Positions 9,355-18,387 of a DNA stretch of 64,000 bases are shown here, piece after piece. The notes beneath the pieces are model-generated. The model was not told where the DNA came from. It did not search any database and worked only from the letters and a program-made list of their open reading frames with translations. The stretch is from DASUAS01 sp963750045 (lineage in GTDB: Bacteria; Actinomycetota; Acidimicrobiia; IMCC26256; DASPTH01). The translations under genes were made by a program, and so were the position numbers. The first letter of the stretch is position 1. The number at the start of each line of letters is the position of its first letter. The stretch spans positions 124,001 to 188,000 of the forward strand of contig CAVVPD010000008.1 in assembly GCA_963750045.1 (NCBI GenBank), written 5' to 3'.

Positions 9355-9981
9355 TCAGACCACCTTCGTCGCCACACCCTCGTAGAGGTACGACCACGGC
9401 CGCATGAAGTCGGGTCCGGCGAGCTGGTCGTGCTGCAACTGCGTGATCTCGAACCCGGCGTCGCGGATGAGGTTCGCGATCGGCCGGTCGAGGGTGCACC
9501 CACCGGCGACGCGTCGTTGGACGGGGTTGATCCGGTGCTGCCATCTGGCGACCCCCGGATCGGGGCACAGGCCGTGCTCGAGGAAGTGGAACTGCCCATC
9601 GGGGCGTAGCACCCGGTGGACCTCGCCCACAGCGCGGGCGGCGTCGGGGATCGTGCACAGCGTGAAGGTGCTCAGCGCGCCGTCGACCGACTCGTCGTCG
9701 AGGGGCAACGACTCGCCGTCGAGCCCCACGAAGTCGATCCGCACCTCGGATGCCGCGACCCGCTCGGCCGACAGCTTGCGGCCCACCGTCGAGGGGTCGA
9801 CCGCGTGGACGGCGGTCACGCCGGCGGGGTAGTGGGGCACGTTCAGGCCGGAACCGAAGCCGATCTCGACCACTTCCCCGTGGAGACCCTCGACCGCCCG
9901 CTTGCGGTGCCGGGACACCTCACGGCTGCCGAGCATCTTGTCGGTCATGCGGGGCACGACTTCGTCGGTCCAGAAGGGCAT
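9355..9981 (-). CDS. Class I SAM-dependent methyltransferase
   Basis: This 208-residue methyltransferase has the Rossmann motif I as VVEIGFGSGLNVPHYP, an acidic motif II near HAVDPS, and the LSTFTLCTIPDAARAVGEVHRVLRPDGQFHFLEHG segment typical of the UbiE/phosphatidylethanolamine-methyltransferase-like group (Methyltransf_11). Small-molecule or lipid methylation is likely. It converges with yceI, nine bases away, and is divergent from the thioesterase gene. The acceptor cannot be predicted. Confidence 0.85.
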   Translation of the reverse strand: MPFWTDEVVPRMTDKMLGSREVSRHRKRAVEGLHGEVVEIGFGSGLNVPHYPAGVTAVHAVDPSTVGRKLSAERVAASEVRIDFVGLDGESLPLDDESVDGALSTFTLCTIPDAARAVGEVHRVLRPDGQFHFLEHGLCPDPGVARWQHRINPVQRRVAGGCTLDRPIANLIRDAGFEITQLQHDQLAGPDFMRPWSYLYEGVATKVV

Positions 9982-9995
9982 GGGGACAGCCTACG

Positions 9996-10883
9996 ATGCC
10001 GACCCCGATGGCACAGGTGGAGTCAGACGCCGCGGCACGCGCCGCCGAACGCACCTTTCTCGGGCTCGGGATGGACGACGGCGTGACCCGCGGCACGCTC
10101 CCGGTGTCGGAGCGCGTCAGGACACCGGACGGTCGTCTGTACGGCGGCGCGATGCTCGGGGTCGCGGTGGCCGCGATGGAGACCGCCACGATGCGGCGGG
10201 TGGTCTGGGCCACGACCCAGTTCGTGGCGTCCGCGCCGCACGGGGCGCGCATAGAGGTCGAGGTCGAGGAGTTGGCGCGGGGTGGGCGGAGCTCCCAGGT
10301 GCTCGTGCGGGCGTCGACGACGGACGGCCCGATGTTCACGGCGCTCGGCGCGACGGGCGTAGGACGCGACGACGGCTTCGTCGCGTCCTACCTCGGCATG
10401 CCCCGCGTCCCGGCCCCGCACGACTGCCCGCCACTGTTGGCTCCGGCCGTCGGGAAGGAGCGCGGCTACAAGACCGTGACCGACATTCGGGCCGCGGGCG
10501 AGGCCGGTGCCATCGGGTCGGGCGACGGCGGGTCCGCCGACGGCCGACCTCCTGCCCTGCTGATCTGGACCTCGACGCCCGGGTATCGCACCAGCCTGCC
10601 GGCGATGATGGCGATGGTCGCCGACCACCTGCCGTTGACCCTCGCACGGCTGGCCGGCCTCGACGGCGCGGGTGCGAGCCTCGACAACACGCTGCGCGTC
10701 GGACCTCGGGCCGAGCACGACTGGGTGCTGCTCGAATGTCTTCCCGAGCTGGGTGACGGGGGCTACGGCCACGGCACCGTCCACCTCTGGGCGCCCGACG
10801 GCCGCCTGCTGGCGATCGGGAGTCAGTCCTCGGGCATGCGCACGTTCGCGAACTGGAAGCGCGCGCCTACGGGGTCGTCGTGA
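9996..10883 (+). CDS. Acyl-CoA thioesterase-like (double hot-dog) protein
   Basis: This 295-residue protein resembles TesB-type thioesterase domain proteins. An N-terminal hot-dog is suggested by TPDGRLYGGAMLGVAVAAMETAT and ATTQFVASAPHGARIEVEVEEL. A C-terminal half ends in LDNTLRVGPRAEHDWVLLEC and GTVHLWAPDGRLLAIGSQSSGM, which is typical of the second hot-dog. Such enzymes release CoA from acyl-CoAs. The start is ATG 9996; ATG 10008 is an alternative. The 3' end overlaps the converging CGSC gene by 17 bases. Confidence 0.8.
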   Translation: MPTPMAQVESDAAARAAERTFLGLGMDDGVTRGTLPVSERVRTPDGRLYGGAMLGVAVAAMETATMRRVVWATTQFVASAPHGARIEVEVEELARGGRSSQVLVRASTTDGPMFTALGATGVGRDDGFVASYLGMPRVPAPHDCPPLLAPAVGKERGYKTVTDIRAAGEAGAIGSGDGGSADGRPPALLIWTSTPGYRTSLPAMMAMVADHLPLTLARLAGLDGAGASLDNTLRVGPRAEHDWVLLECLPELGDGGYGHGTVHLWAPDGRLLAIGSQSSGMRTFANWKRAPTGSS

Positions 10884-11415
10884 ACAGCTCGACGAGACGG
10901 TCGCACGCCGCGTCGGCCCACTGATCGAGGGTCGCTTGACGGGTCCCGCCGATCGGGTGGTCGAGCACCAACGTCCGGAGCTCGGAAAGGCCGAAATTCG
11001 CGGCCATGGTGGCGGCGATGGGCTCAAAACGCGTGGTGGTGACCACCACCGCCGGACGACCGGCCTTCTCCAGCTCGATGGCGTCGTAGACGCTGTACGC
11101 GGTGCAGCTGCCGCAGTCGGCGCTGCCGGTGATCACGATGTCGGACTGCGCGAGGAGCAGCTCGAAGATGTCGGGGGCGCACGGGATGGCGGCGTTGGCC
11201 GACAGGCCCCGTGGGCCCTTCTTGGTGACCACCGAGACGCGAGCGCCGGTGCGGGCGGCGAGCGTGTCGGCGGCGCGCGTCATCACGACTGCCGCGTTGG
11301 GTTTCCCGTTGTCGAGCACACCGATGCGCAGGCCTGCGAGCGACGGCGGCGACGGCGCGAGGCGGGCGAGCTCGGGGCCCGGTTCGCTGTCGGGCCGGTA
11401 GACGGTGACGGTCAT
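10867..11415 (-). CDS. UGSC-family redox protein, cysteine form (CGSC motif)
   Basis: This 182-residue protein begins with MTVTVYRPDSEPGPE and has an IGVLDNGKPNA strand, a KKGPRG loop and the central motif GSADCGSCT. The CGSC corresponds to the UGSC motif of a family first noticed in metagenomic selenoproteome surveys; here selenocysteine is replaced by cysteine, so no SECIS is needed. The pair of cysteines suggests thiol/selenol redox or reductive chemistry. AAGGAGAG before ATG 11415 is a strong ribosome site. The larger partner gene ends 14 bases upstream, so the two form an operon. Biochemical function is not established. Confidence 0.75.
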   Translation of the reverse strand: MTVTVYRPDSEPGPELARLAPSPPSLAGLRIGVLDNGKPNAAVVMTRAADTLAARTGARVSVVTKKGPRGLSANAAIPCAPDIFELLLAQSDIVITGSADCGSCTAYSVYDAIELEKAGRPAVVVTTTRFEPIAATMAANFGLSELRTLVLDHPIGGTRQATLDQWADAACDRLVELFTTTP

Positions 11416-11429
11416 GACGTCCCTCTCCT

Positions 11430-12476
11430 TCAGCCGGCGACGGGCCGGGTGACGCTGCGGGTCATGCCCCACGACGGCACGAGCAGGGTGTGCTTGCCCG
11501 GGCCACCCGCGACGAGCACCCGGATGTTGTCGGGATCACCGGTCATCGGGAGCGCGTGGTCGTCGGGCACGGTCTTCATCCACTGGGTCCAGGCGAGCTC
11601 CTCGAAGTGCCGGCGGAATTCGGCCGCGGGGAGGCGCGCCCGGTCGTAGAGGTAGCGCGCGACGTCTTCGCGCGCGAAGCCCCCGCCCGCCAGGCTGTAC
11701 GCGTGCTCGGGACCGAGGATCACGAAGAACTCGCCCTGGCTGATCGGTGCGTTGTTCATGCCGAGGGACGTCATCGCCGACGCGATCTTGTCGAGGATGA
11801 GCCGCGGGTCACCGTCGGCCTCCATGTCGTGCACGTTGTGGGGCCCCTCGCCGCAGTGCACCGTGACCGCGCTGGGAGCATCGACCCCGCGGCTCGTCGC
11901 GTAGCCCTCCCATGGCGACTCGGCCAGGTTCTCGGCCGCGCAGAACGTGTACTTGGCCGGCTGGCCGTGGGTGGCGGCGTCACCGAACCCGGGGCGCGCG
12001 CCCGCGACGTGGAGCAGGAGCAGGCGGACCGCGCGCCCGACGGTCGCGTTGGCGCGGTTCCCGGGACCGAACGCGCCGACACCCGCGTTGAAGCCCGCGG
12101 CCTGCGCGATCTCGCCGTGCACGAGCACCATGGGCGCGACCAGGTGCGTCGTCGCGTTGACCCCGCGGAGGTTCATCTCGGGTTGCGCCAGCGCGCGGAT
12201 GGCGGTGAGGACGACCGGGAAGACCGCGGGCGCACACCCGGCGAGCACGGCGTTGATGGCGACGACCCGGCGGGTGACGATGCCGGCGCGAGGGAGGAGG
12301 GTGGCGATCACCTCGTCGGGGTCGCCTTCGGCCGCGGTGAGCATGGCGTCGACCCGCTCCGGCGTCGGCGCGACGAGCGGGAGGCCGTCACCCCAACCCC
12401 GGGCCTCGAAGAGCGCGGCCAGGGCCTCGGGGGAGTCGTCGTCGATCTCCATGGACTCGGGGGCGTAGGTGGTCAT
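11430..12476 (-). CDS. Conserved large partner of UGSC-type protein, function unknown
   Basis: This 348-residue protein has a recognisable conserved pattern: GWGDGLPLVAPTPERVDAML near the N-terminus, RVVAINAVLAGC, a GPGNRANATVGRAVRLL block, and a KYTFCAAENLAESPWEGY block. I recognise this as the family that recurs next to small UGSC/CGSC proteins in environmental actinobacteria and Chloroflexi, but know no assigned reaction. Two cysteines (in VLAGCAP and TFCAAEN) are candidate partners for the CGSC thiols. No signal peptide or membrane segment is seen. ATG 12476 is chosen because residues upstream lack the conserved pattern. Confidence 0.65.
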   Translation of the reverse strand: MTTYAPESMEIDDDSPEALAALFEARGWGDGLPLVAPTPERVDAMLTAAEGDPDEVIATLLPRAGIVTRRVVAINAVLAGCAPAVFPVVLTAIRALAQPEMNLRGVNATTHLVAPMVLVHGEIAQAAGFNAGVGAFGPGNRANATVGRAVRLLLLHVAGARPGFGDAATHGQPAKYTFCAAENLAESPWEGYATSRGVDAPSAVTVHCGEGPHNVHDMEADGDPRLILDKIASAMTSLGMNNAPISQGEFFVILGPEHAYSLAGGGFAREDVARYLYDRARLPAAEFRRHFEELAWTQWMKTVPDDHALPMTGDPDNIRVLVAGGPGKHTLLVPSWGMTRSVTRPVAG

Positions 12477-12490
12477 GCCGGCGTCTCCTC

Positions 12491-12526
12491 GACTGATGCC
12501 CTTCGGAGTATGACTGATGGCATCAG
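12491..12526. promoter_or_regulatory. Possible operator between UGSC operon and P450
   Basis: Between the divergent UGSC operon and the P450 gene, GACTGATG occurs twice in direct orientation (12491 and 12512). The second copy begins a perfect palindrome, CTGATG-G-CATCAG (12514-12526). This looks like a shared operator for a local regulator, but no regulator gene is adjacent and the match to a known site is not clear. Confidence 0.35.
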
Positions 12527-12618
12527 ACATGTCCAGCGCCCGACGGCGTGCCGGCGACGCCCGAGTACCCTCGGCGAGAACTTGCACCTGGTTCGACTTC
12601 TCGCCGAAAGCGCAGTCC

Positions 12619-13834
12619 GTGGACCCCGTGACCAGCATCGAGACGCCCGACGAGGAAGCGGTCGACGGATCGCTGCTCATCCTCGCCAACGAGGCGCTCT
12701 CCGACTCCGTCGATCCCCAACCGCGCTACCAGCTCCTGGTGGAGGCCGAGGTCGTGGAGCCGATGCCCGGCGTCTACATGGTCGCGAGCCGCGAGGCGGT
12801 GGAGTCGACCCTCAAGAACAGCGAGGTCTTCTCCTCCGAAGGGTTCCTCGAGCTCGGCAACGTGCGGCCGCTCATCCCGTTGAGCGTCGACCCGCCGCGC
12901 CACCTCAAGTACCGCAAGATCCTCGATCCGATCTTCGCGCCGAAGCAGATGGACGCCATCGAGGGCGACGTCACCGAACGCGTGAACCACTTCATCGACA
13001 TGTTCATCGATCGGGGCGAGTGCCACTTCACCCACGAGTTCGCGGAACCGTTCCCGTCGTCGGTGTTCCTCGGACTGATGGGCCTGCCGTGGGAGGAGCT
13101 CGGCACGTTCCAGCGGCTGCGTGACGGGATCCTGCGACCCGGCACGATCGACATGGATCCGGAGGAACGCCTCCAGATCCAGCGTGACATCGGCCAGGAG
13201 CTCTACGCGTACTTCGACAACATCCTCGACGAGCGCCTCGAAGAGCCGCGCGACGACATCCTCACGCGCTTCAACTGCGCCGAGATCGACGGCGAGCGCC
13301 TGACGCCGCGACGAGATCCTCGACATCTGCTACCTCTTCTTCATCGCCGGGCTCGACACGGTGACCGATTCGTTGTCGTGCTTCTTCGCGTACCTCGCCA
13401 AGCACCCCGGGCACCGGCAACAGCTGGTCGACGACCCCGGGATCATCCCGAGCGCGGTCGAAGAGCTGCTGCGCTGGGAGACGCCGGTGCCGAACGTGCC
13501 GCGTCAGGCGAGATCGGAGTGCCCGGTCGCCGGTCACTCCATCCCCGAGGGCAGCTTCGTGCTGGTGAACGTGGGTGCGGCCAACGTCGATCCCGCGGAG
13601 TACCCCGACGCGATGGACGTTCGCTTCGACCGGGACGTGAACCGGCACCTCACCTTCGGCGGCGGGGTGCACCGCTGCCTCGGCTCGCACCTCGCGCGTC
13701 GCGAGCTCCGGGTCACGCTGCGGGAATGGCACCGGCGGATCCCGGACTACGGCCTGAAGCCCGGCCTCGAGCTCCGGTACGCACCCGGGCTCCGGCTGGT
13801 CGAGAACCTGGAGCTGGTCTGGCCGGCCCGCTGA
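12619..13834 (+). CDS. Cytochrome P450, frameshifted
   Basis: All P450 landmarks are present once the reading frame is repaired: the I-helix FFIAGLDTVTD, the K-helix ExxR as EELLR, and the heme loop FGGGVHRCLG with the axial cysteine. The N-terminal portion (to DGERLT) and the C-terminal portion (RDEILDICYLFF) are offset by one base. Deleting the C at 13306 (GACG[C]CGCGACGAG) joins them into about 405 residues, the normal soluble bacterial length. The start is uncertain; GTG 12619 leaves room for a promoter, while an ATG at 12517 would crowd the divergent gene. Ferredoxin partners are not in the window. Confidence 0.85.
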
Positions 13835-14742
13835 GCCCAACGGTCGAGGAGCGCCGATTCCACGGCGAACCGGCGATCGAGCTGCGCTCGGGCGAGCTGC
13901 GCGCCACCTTCCTGCCCGCCGTCGGGATGACGGGCGTGTCGCTGCGCTTCCGGGGCCGCGAGTACCTCGCACTCCCAGGAGGGGTCGACGCGCTGCGCGC
14001 CGGGCACACCGCGGGCCTGCCGCTCCTCGCGCCCTGGGCCAACCGGCTCGCGTCCTGGCGCTACCGCGCCGCGGGGGTCACGGTCGACCTCGCCGGCCAG
14101 CCCCTGCACACCGACGACCACGGCCTGCCCATCCACGGCCTGCTCGTCGGGGCGCCCGGCTGGAAGGTGGGTACCCGGCGGGCACACGGTGGCTCGGCGC
14201 GGATCCAGGCCGAGGTCGCGGTCGACTCGCCCGCCTTCCCGTTCCCGCACCGCATCGAGGTCGCGGTCACCGCCCACGACGAGCGCCTCGTGATCGACAC
14301 CACCATCGTGCCCACCGGCCGCCGACGTGTCCCGATCGCGTTCGGGTGGCACCCGTACCTCCGGGTACCGGGCTCGCCACGCGCGCGGTGGCAGCTCGAC
14401 CTGCCGGCCCGCCGGCACCTCGTCCTCGACGAGCGGGGGATCCCGACGGGTGAGGAACGGAGGGAACCGGCGGAGCACGGGGCCGTCGGCCGGCGCCTGC
14501 TCGACGACCTGTACACGCTCGGCCGCGACCGTCGGCTCGCGTTCGTCGGCGACGACGGCGCGTCGGTCGAGCTGCGCCCCGGCGCGGGTTACCCCTACGC
14601 CCAGGTCTGGGTGCCGCCGGGCCGCCCCTTCGCTGCGCTCGAACCGATGGCCCAGGCCACCAACGCGCTGGCAGGCGGAAACCCGCCCCTGGTGGAACCG
14701 GGTGACGCGTTCAGCGCCCGCTTCACGCTCGCAGTGTCGTGA
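13831..14742 (+). CDS. Aldose 1-epimerase-like protein
   Basis: This beta-sandwich mutarotase-like protein has about 300 residues. It carries LPLLAPWANRLASWRY (the family NR motif), the histidine segment HGLPIHGLL, FGWHPYLRVPG containing the second conserved histidine, and a late YPYAQVWVPPG with EPM, the probable catalytic acid region. It likely interconverts sugar anomers. There is no ATG, GTG or TTG at the expected N-terminus. A CTG at 13831 overlapping the P450 stop as CTGA is the best candidate; otherwise another one-base error is present. It follows the P450 directly and converges with an SDR. Confidence 0.78.
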   Translation: MSPTVEERRFHGEPAIELRSGELRATFLPAVGMTGVSLRFRGREYLALPGGVDALRAGHTAGLPLLAPWANRLASWRYRAAGVTVDLAGQPLHTDDHGLPIHGLLVGAPGWKVGTRRAHGGSARIQAEVAVDSPAFPFPHRIEVAVTAHDERLVIDTTIVPTGRRRVPIAFGWHPYLRVPGSPRARWQLDLPARRHLVLDERGIPTGEERREPAEHGAVGRRLLDDLYTLGRDRRLAFVGDDGASVELRPGAGYPYAQVWVPPGRPFAALEPMAQATNALAGGNPPLVEPGDAFSARFTLAVS

Positions 14743-14755
14743 CGCGTCGACGCCG

Positions 14756-15589
14756 CTACTGGTTGAGCAGCGTCTCCGGGTCGAAGTCGAGCACGAGGCG
14801 ACCGGTCGTCATCGCCGAGACCGTCCCACCGTCGGTGTTGAGGTTCTCGCCCGCGATGTAGGACGCGGCGTCGCTGTTGAGGAAGATCATCGGCCAACCC
14901 TGCTCGGCCGGTGTCGAGCGCCGTCCGAGTCCCTGCGCGAAGAGATCGATGACCGCACCCCCGCCGGCGAAGTCCTCGAACGCGGGCATCATCGGTGTGT
15001 CGGTCGGGCCGGGGCTGATGCAGTTGAGGCGGATCCCCTGCGCGGCGTAGTCCATCGCGGCGTTCATCGTCCAGATGATGAGCGCCTCCTTCGACGGCGA
15101 GTAGCCGCCGGCGATCTCCTCGGGGTTCGCCTCGATCCACGCCTTGGCCGCGGCGTAATCGGCCGTGGTCGCCAGCGGCAGCCATTTGGCGATGTTCATC
15201 AGGTACCCGCTGCCCGCGGTCGACGAGATGCTGCAGATCGCGCCGCCGTCGGTCATGTGCGGCGCGACGAGCGCGGCGAGGTGGCGGGGTGCGGCGAAGT
15301 TCACCAGCATGGTGTCGACGTCCGAGAACGGCGGTCCGGGCAGCCCGGCGCAGTTGAACAGAGCGTCGATGCGCCCGCCGATGTTCTCGATCGCGGTGGC
15401 GACCGCGTCGGGCTCGCGCAGGTCGACGACCTGCTGGCTGGCGACCTTGATCGGGGCGTCCTTGAGGTCCAGGACGTGGATCTCGGCGCCGAGCTCGGCG
15501 AGCCCTTCGACCGCGGCGGCCCCCATGCCGGCGCCGCCACCGCCGCTCACGACCACCCGCTTGCCTTCGTAGCTGAAGAGATTCGCCAT
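14756..15589 (-). CDS. SDR-family oxidoreductase (coniferyl-alcohol/3-alpha-HSD-like)
   Basis: This 277-residue short-chain dehydrogenase starts MANLFSYEGKRVVVSGGGGAGMG. The cofactor glycine motif is GGGGAGMG; the active-site residues are the Tyr/Lys of GGYSPSKEAL and the Ser of SISSTAGSG. The large insertion between the Ser and the Tyr (WLPLATTADYAAAKAWIEANPEE) is typical of the atypical subgroup related to 3-alpha-hydroxysteroid dehydrogenase. AGGAGG precedes ATG 15589. A clear paralogue sits at 25679-26488. The substrate is likely a hydroxylated cyclic or terpenoid compound. Confidence 0.88.
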   Translation of the reverse strand: MANLFSYEGKRVVVSGGGGAGMGAAAVEGLAELGAEIHVLDLKDAPIKVASQQVVDLREPDAVATAIENIGGRIDALFNCAGLPGPPFSDVDTMLVNFAAPRHLAALVAPHMTDGGAICSISSTAGSGYLMNIAKWLPLATTADYAAAKAWIEANPEEIAGGYSPSKEALIIWTMNAAMDYAAQGIRLNCISPGPTDTPMMPAFEDFAGGGAVIDLFAQGLGRRSTPAEQGWPMIFLNSDAASYIAGENLNTDGGTVSAMTTGRLVLDFDPETLLNQ

Positions 15590-15651
15590 TGCCGACCTCC
15601 TGGAGACGTCCGGGACGTCGGCACACTACCCGGAGCCGATGACGCGCGGGA

Positions 15652-16419
15652 TCAGAGCCCCGGGCTGGAATGCATGATCCCGCCGTCCGCGAAGATCGTG
15701 GTGGCGGTGAGGTACGCGGCGCCGTCGCCGGCGGCGAACGCGACCACCTCGGCGATCTCCTCCGGCTTGGCCATGCGACCCACCGGGATCGCCGCGTCGA
15801 GCGTCTTCATCTTGGTCGGGTCGTTCATGGTGGCGGTGTTGATGGGCGTCTCGACGGCGCCGGGGCCCACACCGATCACCAAAATCCCGTGGGGACCGAG
15901 CTCCACCCCGGCCGTACGGGTGAGCATGCGCATGCCACCCTTCGAGAGGCAGTACGCGGTGTTGCCCGGCATGGGCCAGTCCTCGTGCACCGACGTGATG
16001 TTGACGATGCGCCCGCCGCCGCCCTGGGCGATCATCTGCTTGGCCGCGATCTGGGTGCCGAAGAACGCGCTCTTCAGGTTGATCGACAAGACCTTCTCGT
16101 AGTCGGCCTCCGACGTGTCGAGAATCGACGTGCGCGTCTCGACCCCGGCGTTGTTGACCATGATGTCGACGCGTCCGAACTGCTGCACGGCGGTGTCGAC
16201 CAGGCGTTGCAGGTCGGTGAGCTTGCTCACGTCGGCCTCGACGCCGATCGCCTGCACGCCGAGTCCGTGCAGGCGCTGCTCCAGTTCCTCGGTGGCCTGC
16301 GGATTCGCGACGTAGTCGATGACGATGTCGGCGCCGTGTCCCGCGAGCGAGACCGCGATCGCCTTGCCGATGCCGCTGTTCCCGCCGGTGACGATCGCGA
16401 CTTTTCCTGCGAGGCTCAT
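15652..16419 (-). CDS. SDR-family oxidoreductase (FabG/glucose-1-dehydrogenase-like)
   Basis: This classical 255-residue SDR has TGGNSGIG cofactor binding, NNAG at the end of strand four, a Ser in NITSVHEDWP, and YCLSKGG as the catalytic Tyr-x-x-x-Lys. It closes with FADGGIMHSSPGL. It lies 62 bases upstream of the previous SDR on the same strand, so both may be transcribed together from the region at about 16420-16538. The substrate is undetermined. Confidence 0.9.
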   Translation of the reverse strand: MSLAGKVAIVTGGNSGIGKAIAVSLAGHGADIVIDYVANPQATEELEQRLHGLGVQAIGVEADVSKLTDLQRLVDTAVQQFGRVDIMVNNAGVETRTSILDTSEADYEKVLSINLKSAFFGTQIAAKQMIAQGGGGRIVNITSVHEDWPMPGNTAYCLSKGGMRMLTRTAGVELGPHGILVIGVGPGAVETPINTATMNDPTKMKTLDAAIPVGRMAKPEEIAEVVAFAAGDGAAYLTATTIFADGGIMHSSPGL

Positions 16420-16443
16420 CGATCCGCTCCTGTGCTCGACGTC

Positions 16444-16475
16444 GAACGACCCGGGTCGCGTCCTGTCCGTCGTTC
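16444..16475. promoter_or_regulatory. Nested inverted repeats between divergent genes
   Basis: In the 119-base gap between an SDR and the GH15 gene there is a perfect 12-base palindrome, CGACCC-GGGTCG (16447-16458). It is flanked by a longer-range repeat, GAACGAC (16444-16450) with GTCGTTC (16469-16475). The position suits an operator for one or both divergent units; no regulator is assigned. Confidence 0.35.
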
Positions 16476-16538
16476 TGCCGGGCAGTGACGGTGGGACCTG
16501 CACGAGGACCCGGGCGCATCGTGCCAGACTCTTCGACC

Positions 16539-18387
16539 ATGAGCACGTTCCCGAACATCGCCGACTACGCGTTCCTGTCCGACTGCGAGGTGAGCACGCT
16601 CATCGCCCCCAACGGGGCGGTGGAGTGGCTCTGCCTGCCCCGCCCCGACTCGCCGAGCCTCTTCGGGGCGCTGCTCGATCGCTCGGCCGGCCTGTTCCGG
16701 TTCGGGCCCACCGGCATCGACGTCCCCAACCAGCGCCGGTACGTGCCCGGCACGAACGTGCTCGAGACCACCTGGCACACGCCGACCGGGTGGCTGATCG
16801 TGCACGACCTGCTCGTCGTGGGGCCCGCGCCGACCGACGAGCGCCGTGAGCGCTATCGGCGGGTTCCCGGCGACTCGATGGGCCAGGGCACGCTGCTGCG
16901 CATCGCCACGTGTTGCAGCGGACGGGTCGAGGTGCAGACGAACTGCATCCCCCAGTTCGACTACGGCACCACTGCCGGCGAGTGGACCTACGACGACGGC
17001 GGGTACGAGCGGGTCACCGTTCGCTCGGGCGACCTCGCCCTCGACCTCACGGGGAGCCTCCGACTCGGGATCCTCGGGCCGCGCACCTACGGTCGCACCA
17101 CGCTCGAGCAGGGCGAGACGGCCTGGCTCGCGCTCTCGTGGGAGGGCGACAGCCCGACCACCGAGGCCGAGGCCCTGGAGCAGCTCGCCGCCACCGAGAA
17201 GTACTGGCGCGACTGGCTCGCACTGGCCACCATCGCCGACCACCCCTGGCGCCCCTACATCGAGCGGAGCGCGCTCGCGTTGAAGGCGCTGAGCTACGCG
17301 CCGACCGGGGCGATCATGGCCGCCGGGACGACCTCGCTCCCGGAGACGCCGGGCGGCGAGCGCAACTGGGACTACCGCTACACCTGGATCCGCGACACCG
17401 CGTTCATGCTCCGGGCGCTGCACGACCTCGGCTTCGAGTGGGAGGCGTTCGAGTACTTCGCCTTCCTGATCGAGGCACTGGGCGCGGGCGGCCAGGCGGG
17501 CTCGTGGGACCTCCAGATCATGTACGGGATCGGGGGTGAGACCGATCTCACCGAACACACCCTCGACCACCTGTCCGGCTACCGGAACTCGCGACCGGTG
17601 CGCGTCGGGAACGGCGCGTTCGACCAGCACCAGCACGACGTGTGGGGCATGCTCCTCGACGCGATCTCGGTGCACCAGCGGCGGGGTGGCCAGATACCCG
17701 CCGCGGTGTGGGAGGGCATCTGCTACCTCGTCGAACAGGCGATCGAGCGGTTCCCGGAACCCGACCAGGGGATCTGGGAGATGCGGGGCGACCCCCAACA
17801 CTTCGTGGCATCGAAGGTGATGTGCTGGGTCGCCGTCGACCGCGGGCTGCAGATCGCGCGGCGTGCGCGACGACGAGGAGCACGTCGAGCGGTGGCAGGC
17901 CGCCGCCGACCGGATGCGCGACGAGATCCTCGACAAGGGCGTCGACGGGCGCAACGTGTTCACCCAGCACTACGACACCAAGGACCTCGACGCGTCCAAC
18001 CTGCTCATCCCGATCGTGGGCTTCCTGCCCCCCGACGACGAGCGCGTGCGTGCCACCGTCCTCGCCATCGCCGACGAGCTCACCAAGGACGGCCTGGTGC
18101 TGCGGTACCGCGTCGACACCACCGACGACGGCCTCTCCGGCGAGGAGGGCACGTTCACAATCTGCTCGTTCTGGCTGGTCTCGGCGCTCGCCATCATCGG
18201 TGAGGTGGACCGCGCCCGCGCCCTGTTCGAGAAGCTGCTCTCGTTCGCGAGCCCTCTGCACCTCTACGCCGAGGAGATCGACGTGACCACCGGCCAGCAT
18301 CTCGGGAACTTCCCGCAGGCGTTCACCCACCTGTCGCTGATCGACGCCGGGCGGCGCCTCATCGCCCTGGAGCTGGAGGAGCGGTGA
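16539..18387 (+). CDS. Glycoside hydrolase family 15 (glucoamylase/trehalase-like), frameshifted
   Basis: GH15 enzymes hydrolyse alpha-glucosides, and actinobacterial members include cytoplasmic trehalases. The N-terminal beta-sandwich (IADYAFLSDCEVSTLIAPNGAVEWLCLPRPDSPS) is followed by the alpha/alpha barrel with NWDYRYTWIRDTAFML. The catalytic glutamates are probably in GIWEMRGDPQHF and in the EEID of LYAEEIDVTTGQHLGNFPQAFTH. A +1 shift at about 17862 (GCGCGG[C]GTGCGCGAC) separates DRGLQIAR from VRDDEEHVERW. The repaired length is about 615 residues. No signal peptide is seen, so it acts inside the cell. Its stop overlaps the next start (GTGA). Confidence 0.88.

Noticed and set aside
12517..14742. 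A 741-residue P450-epimerase fusion
   Set aside because: The apparent fusion is a frameshift product; the P450 C-terminus with the heme motif is read in another frame between the two.
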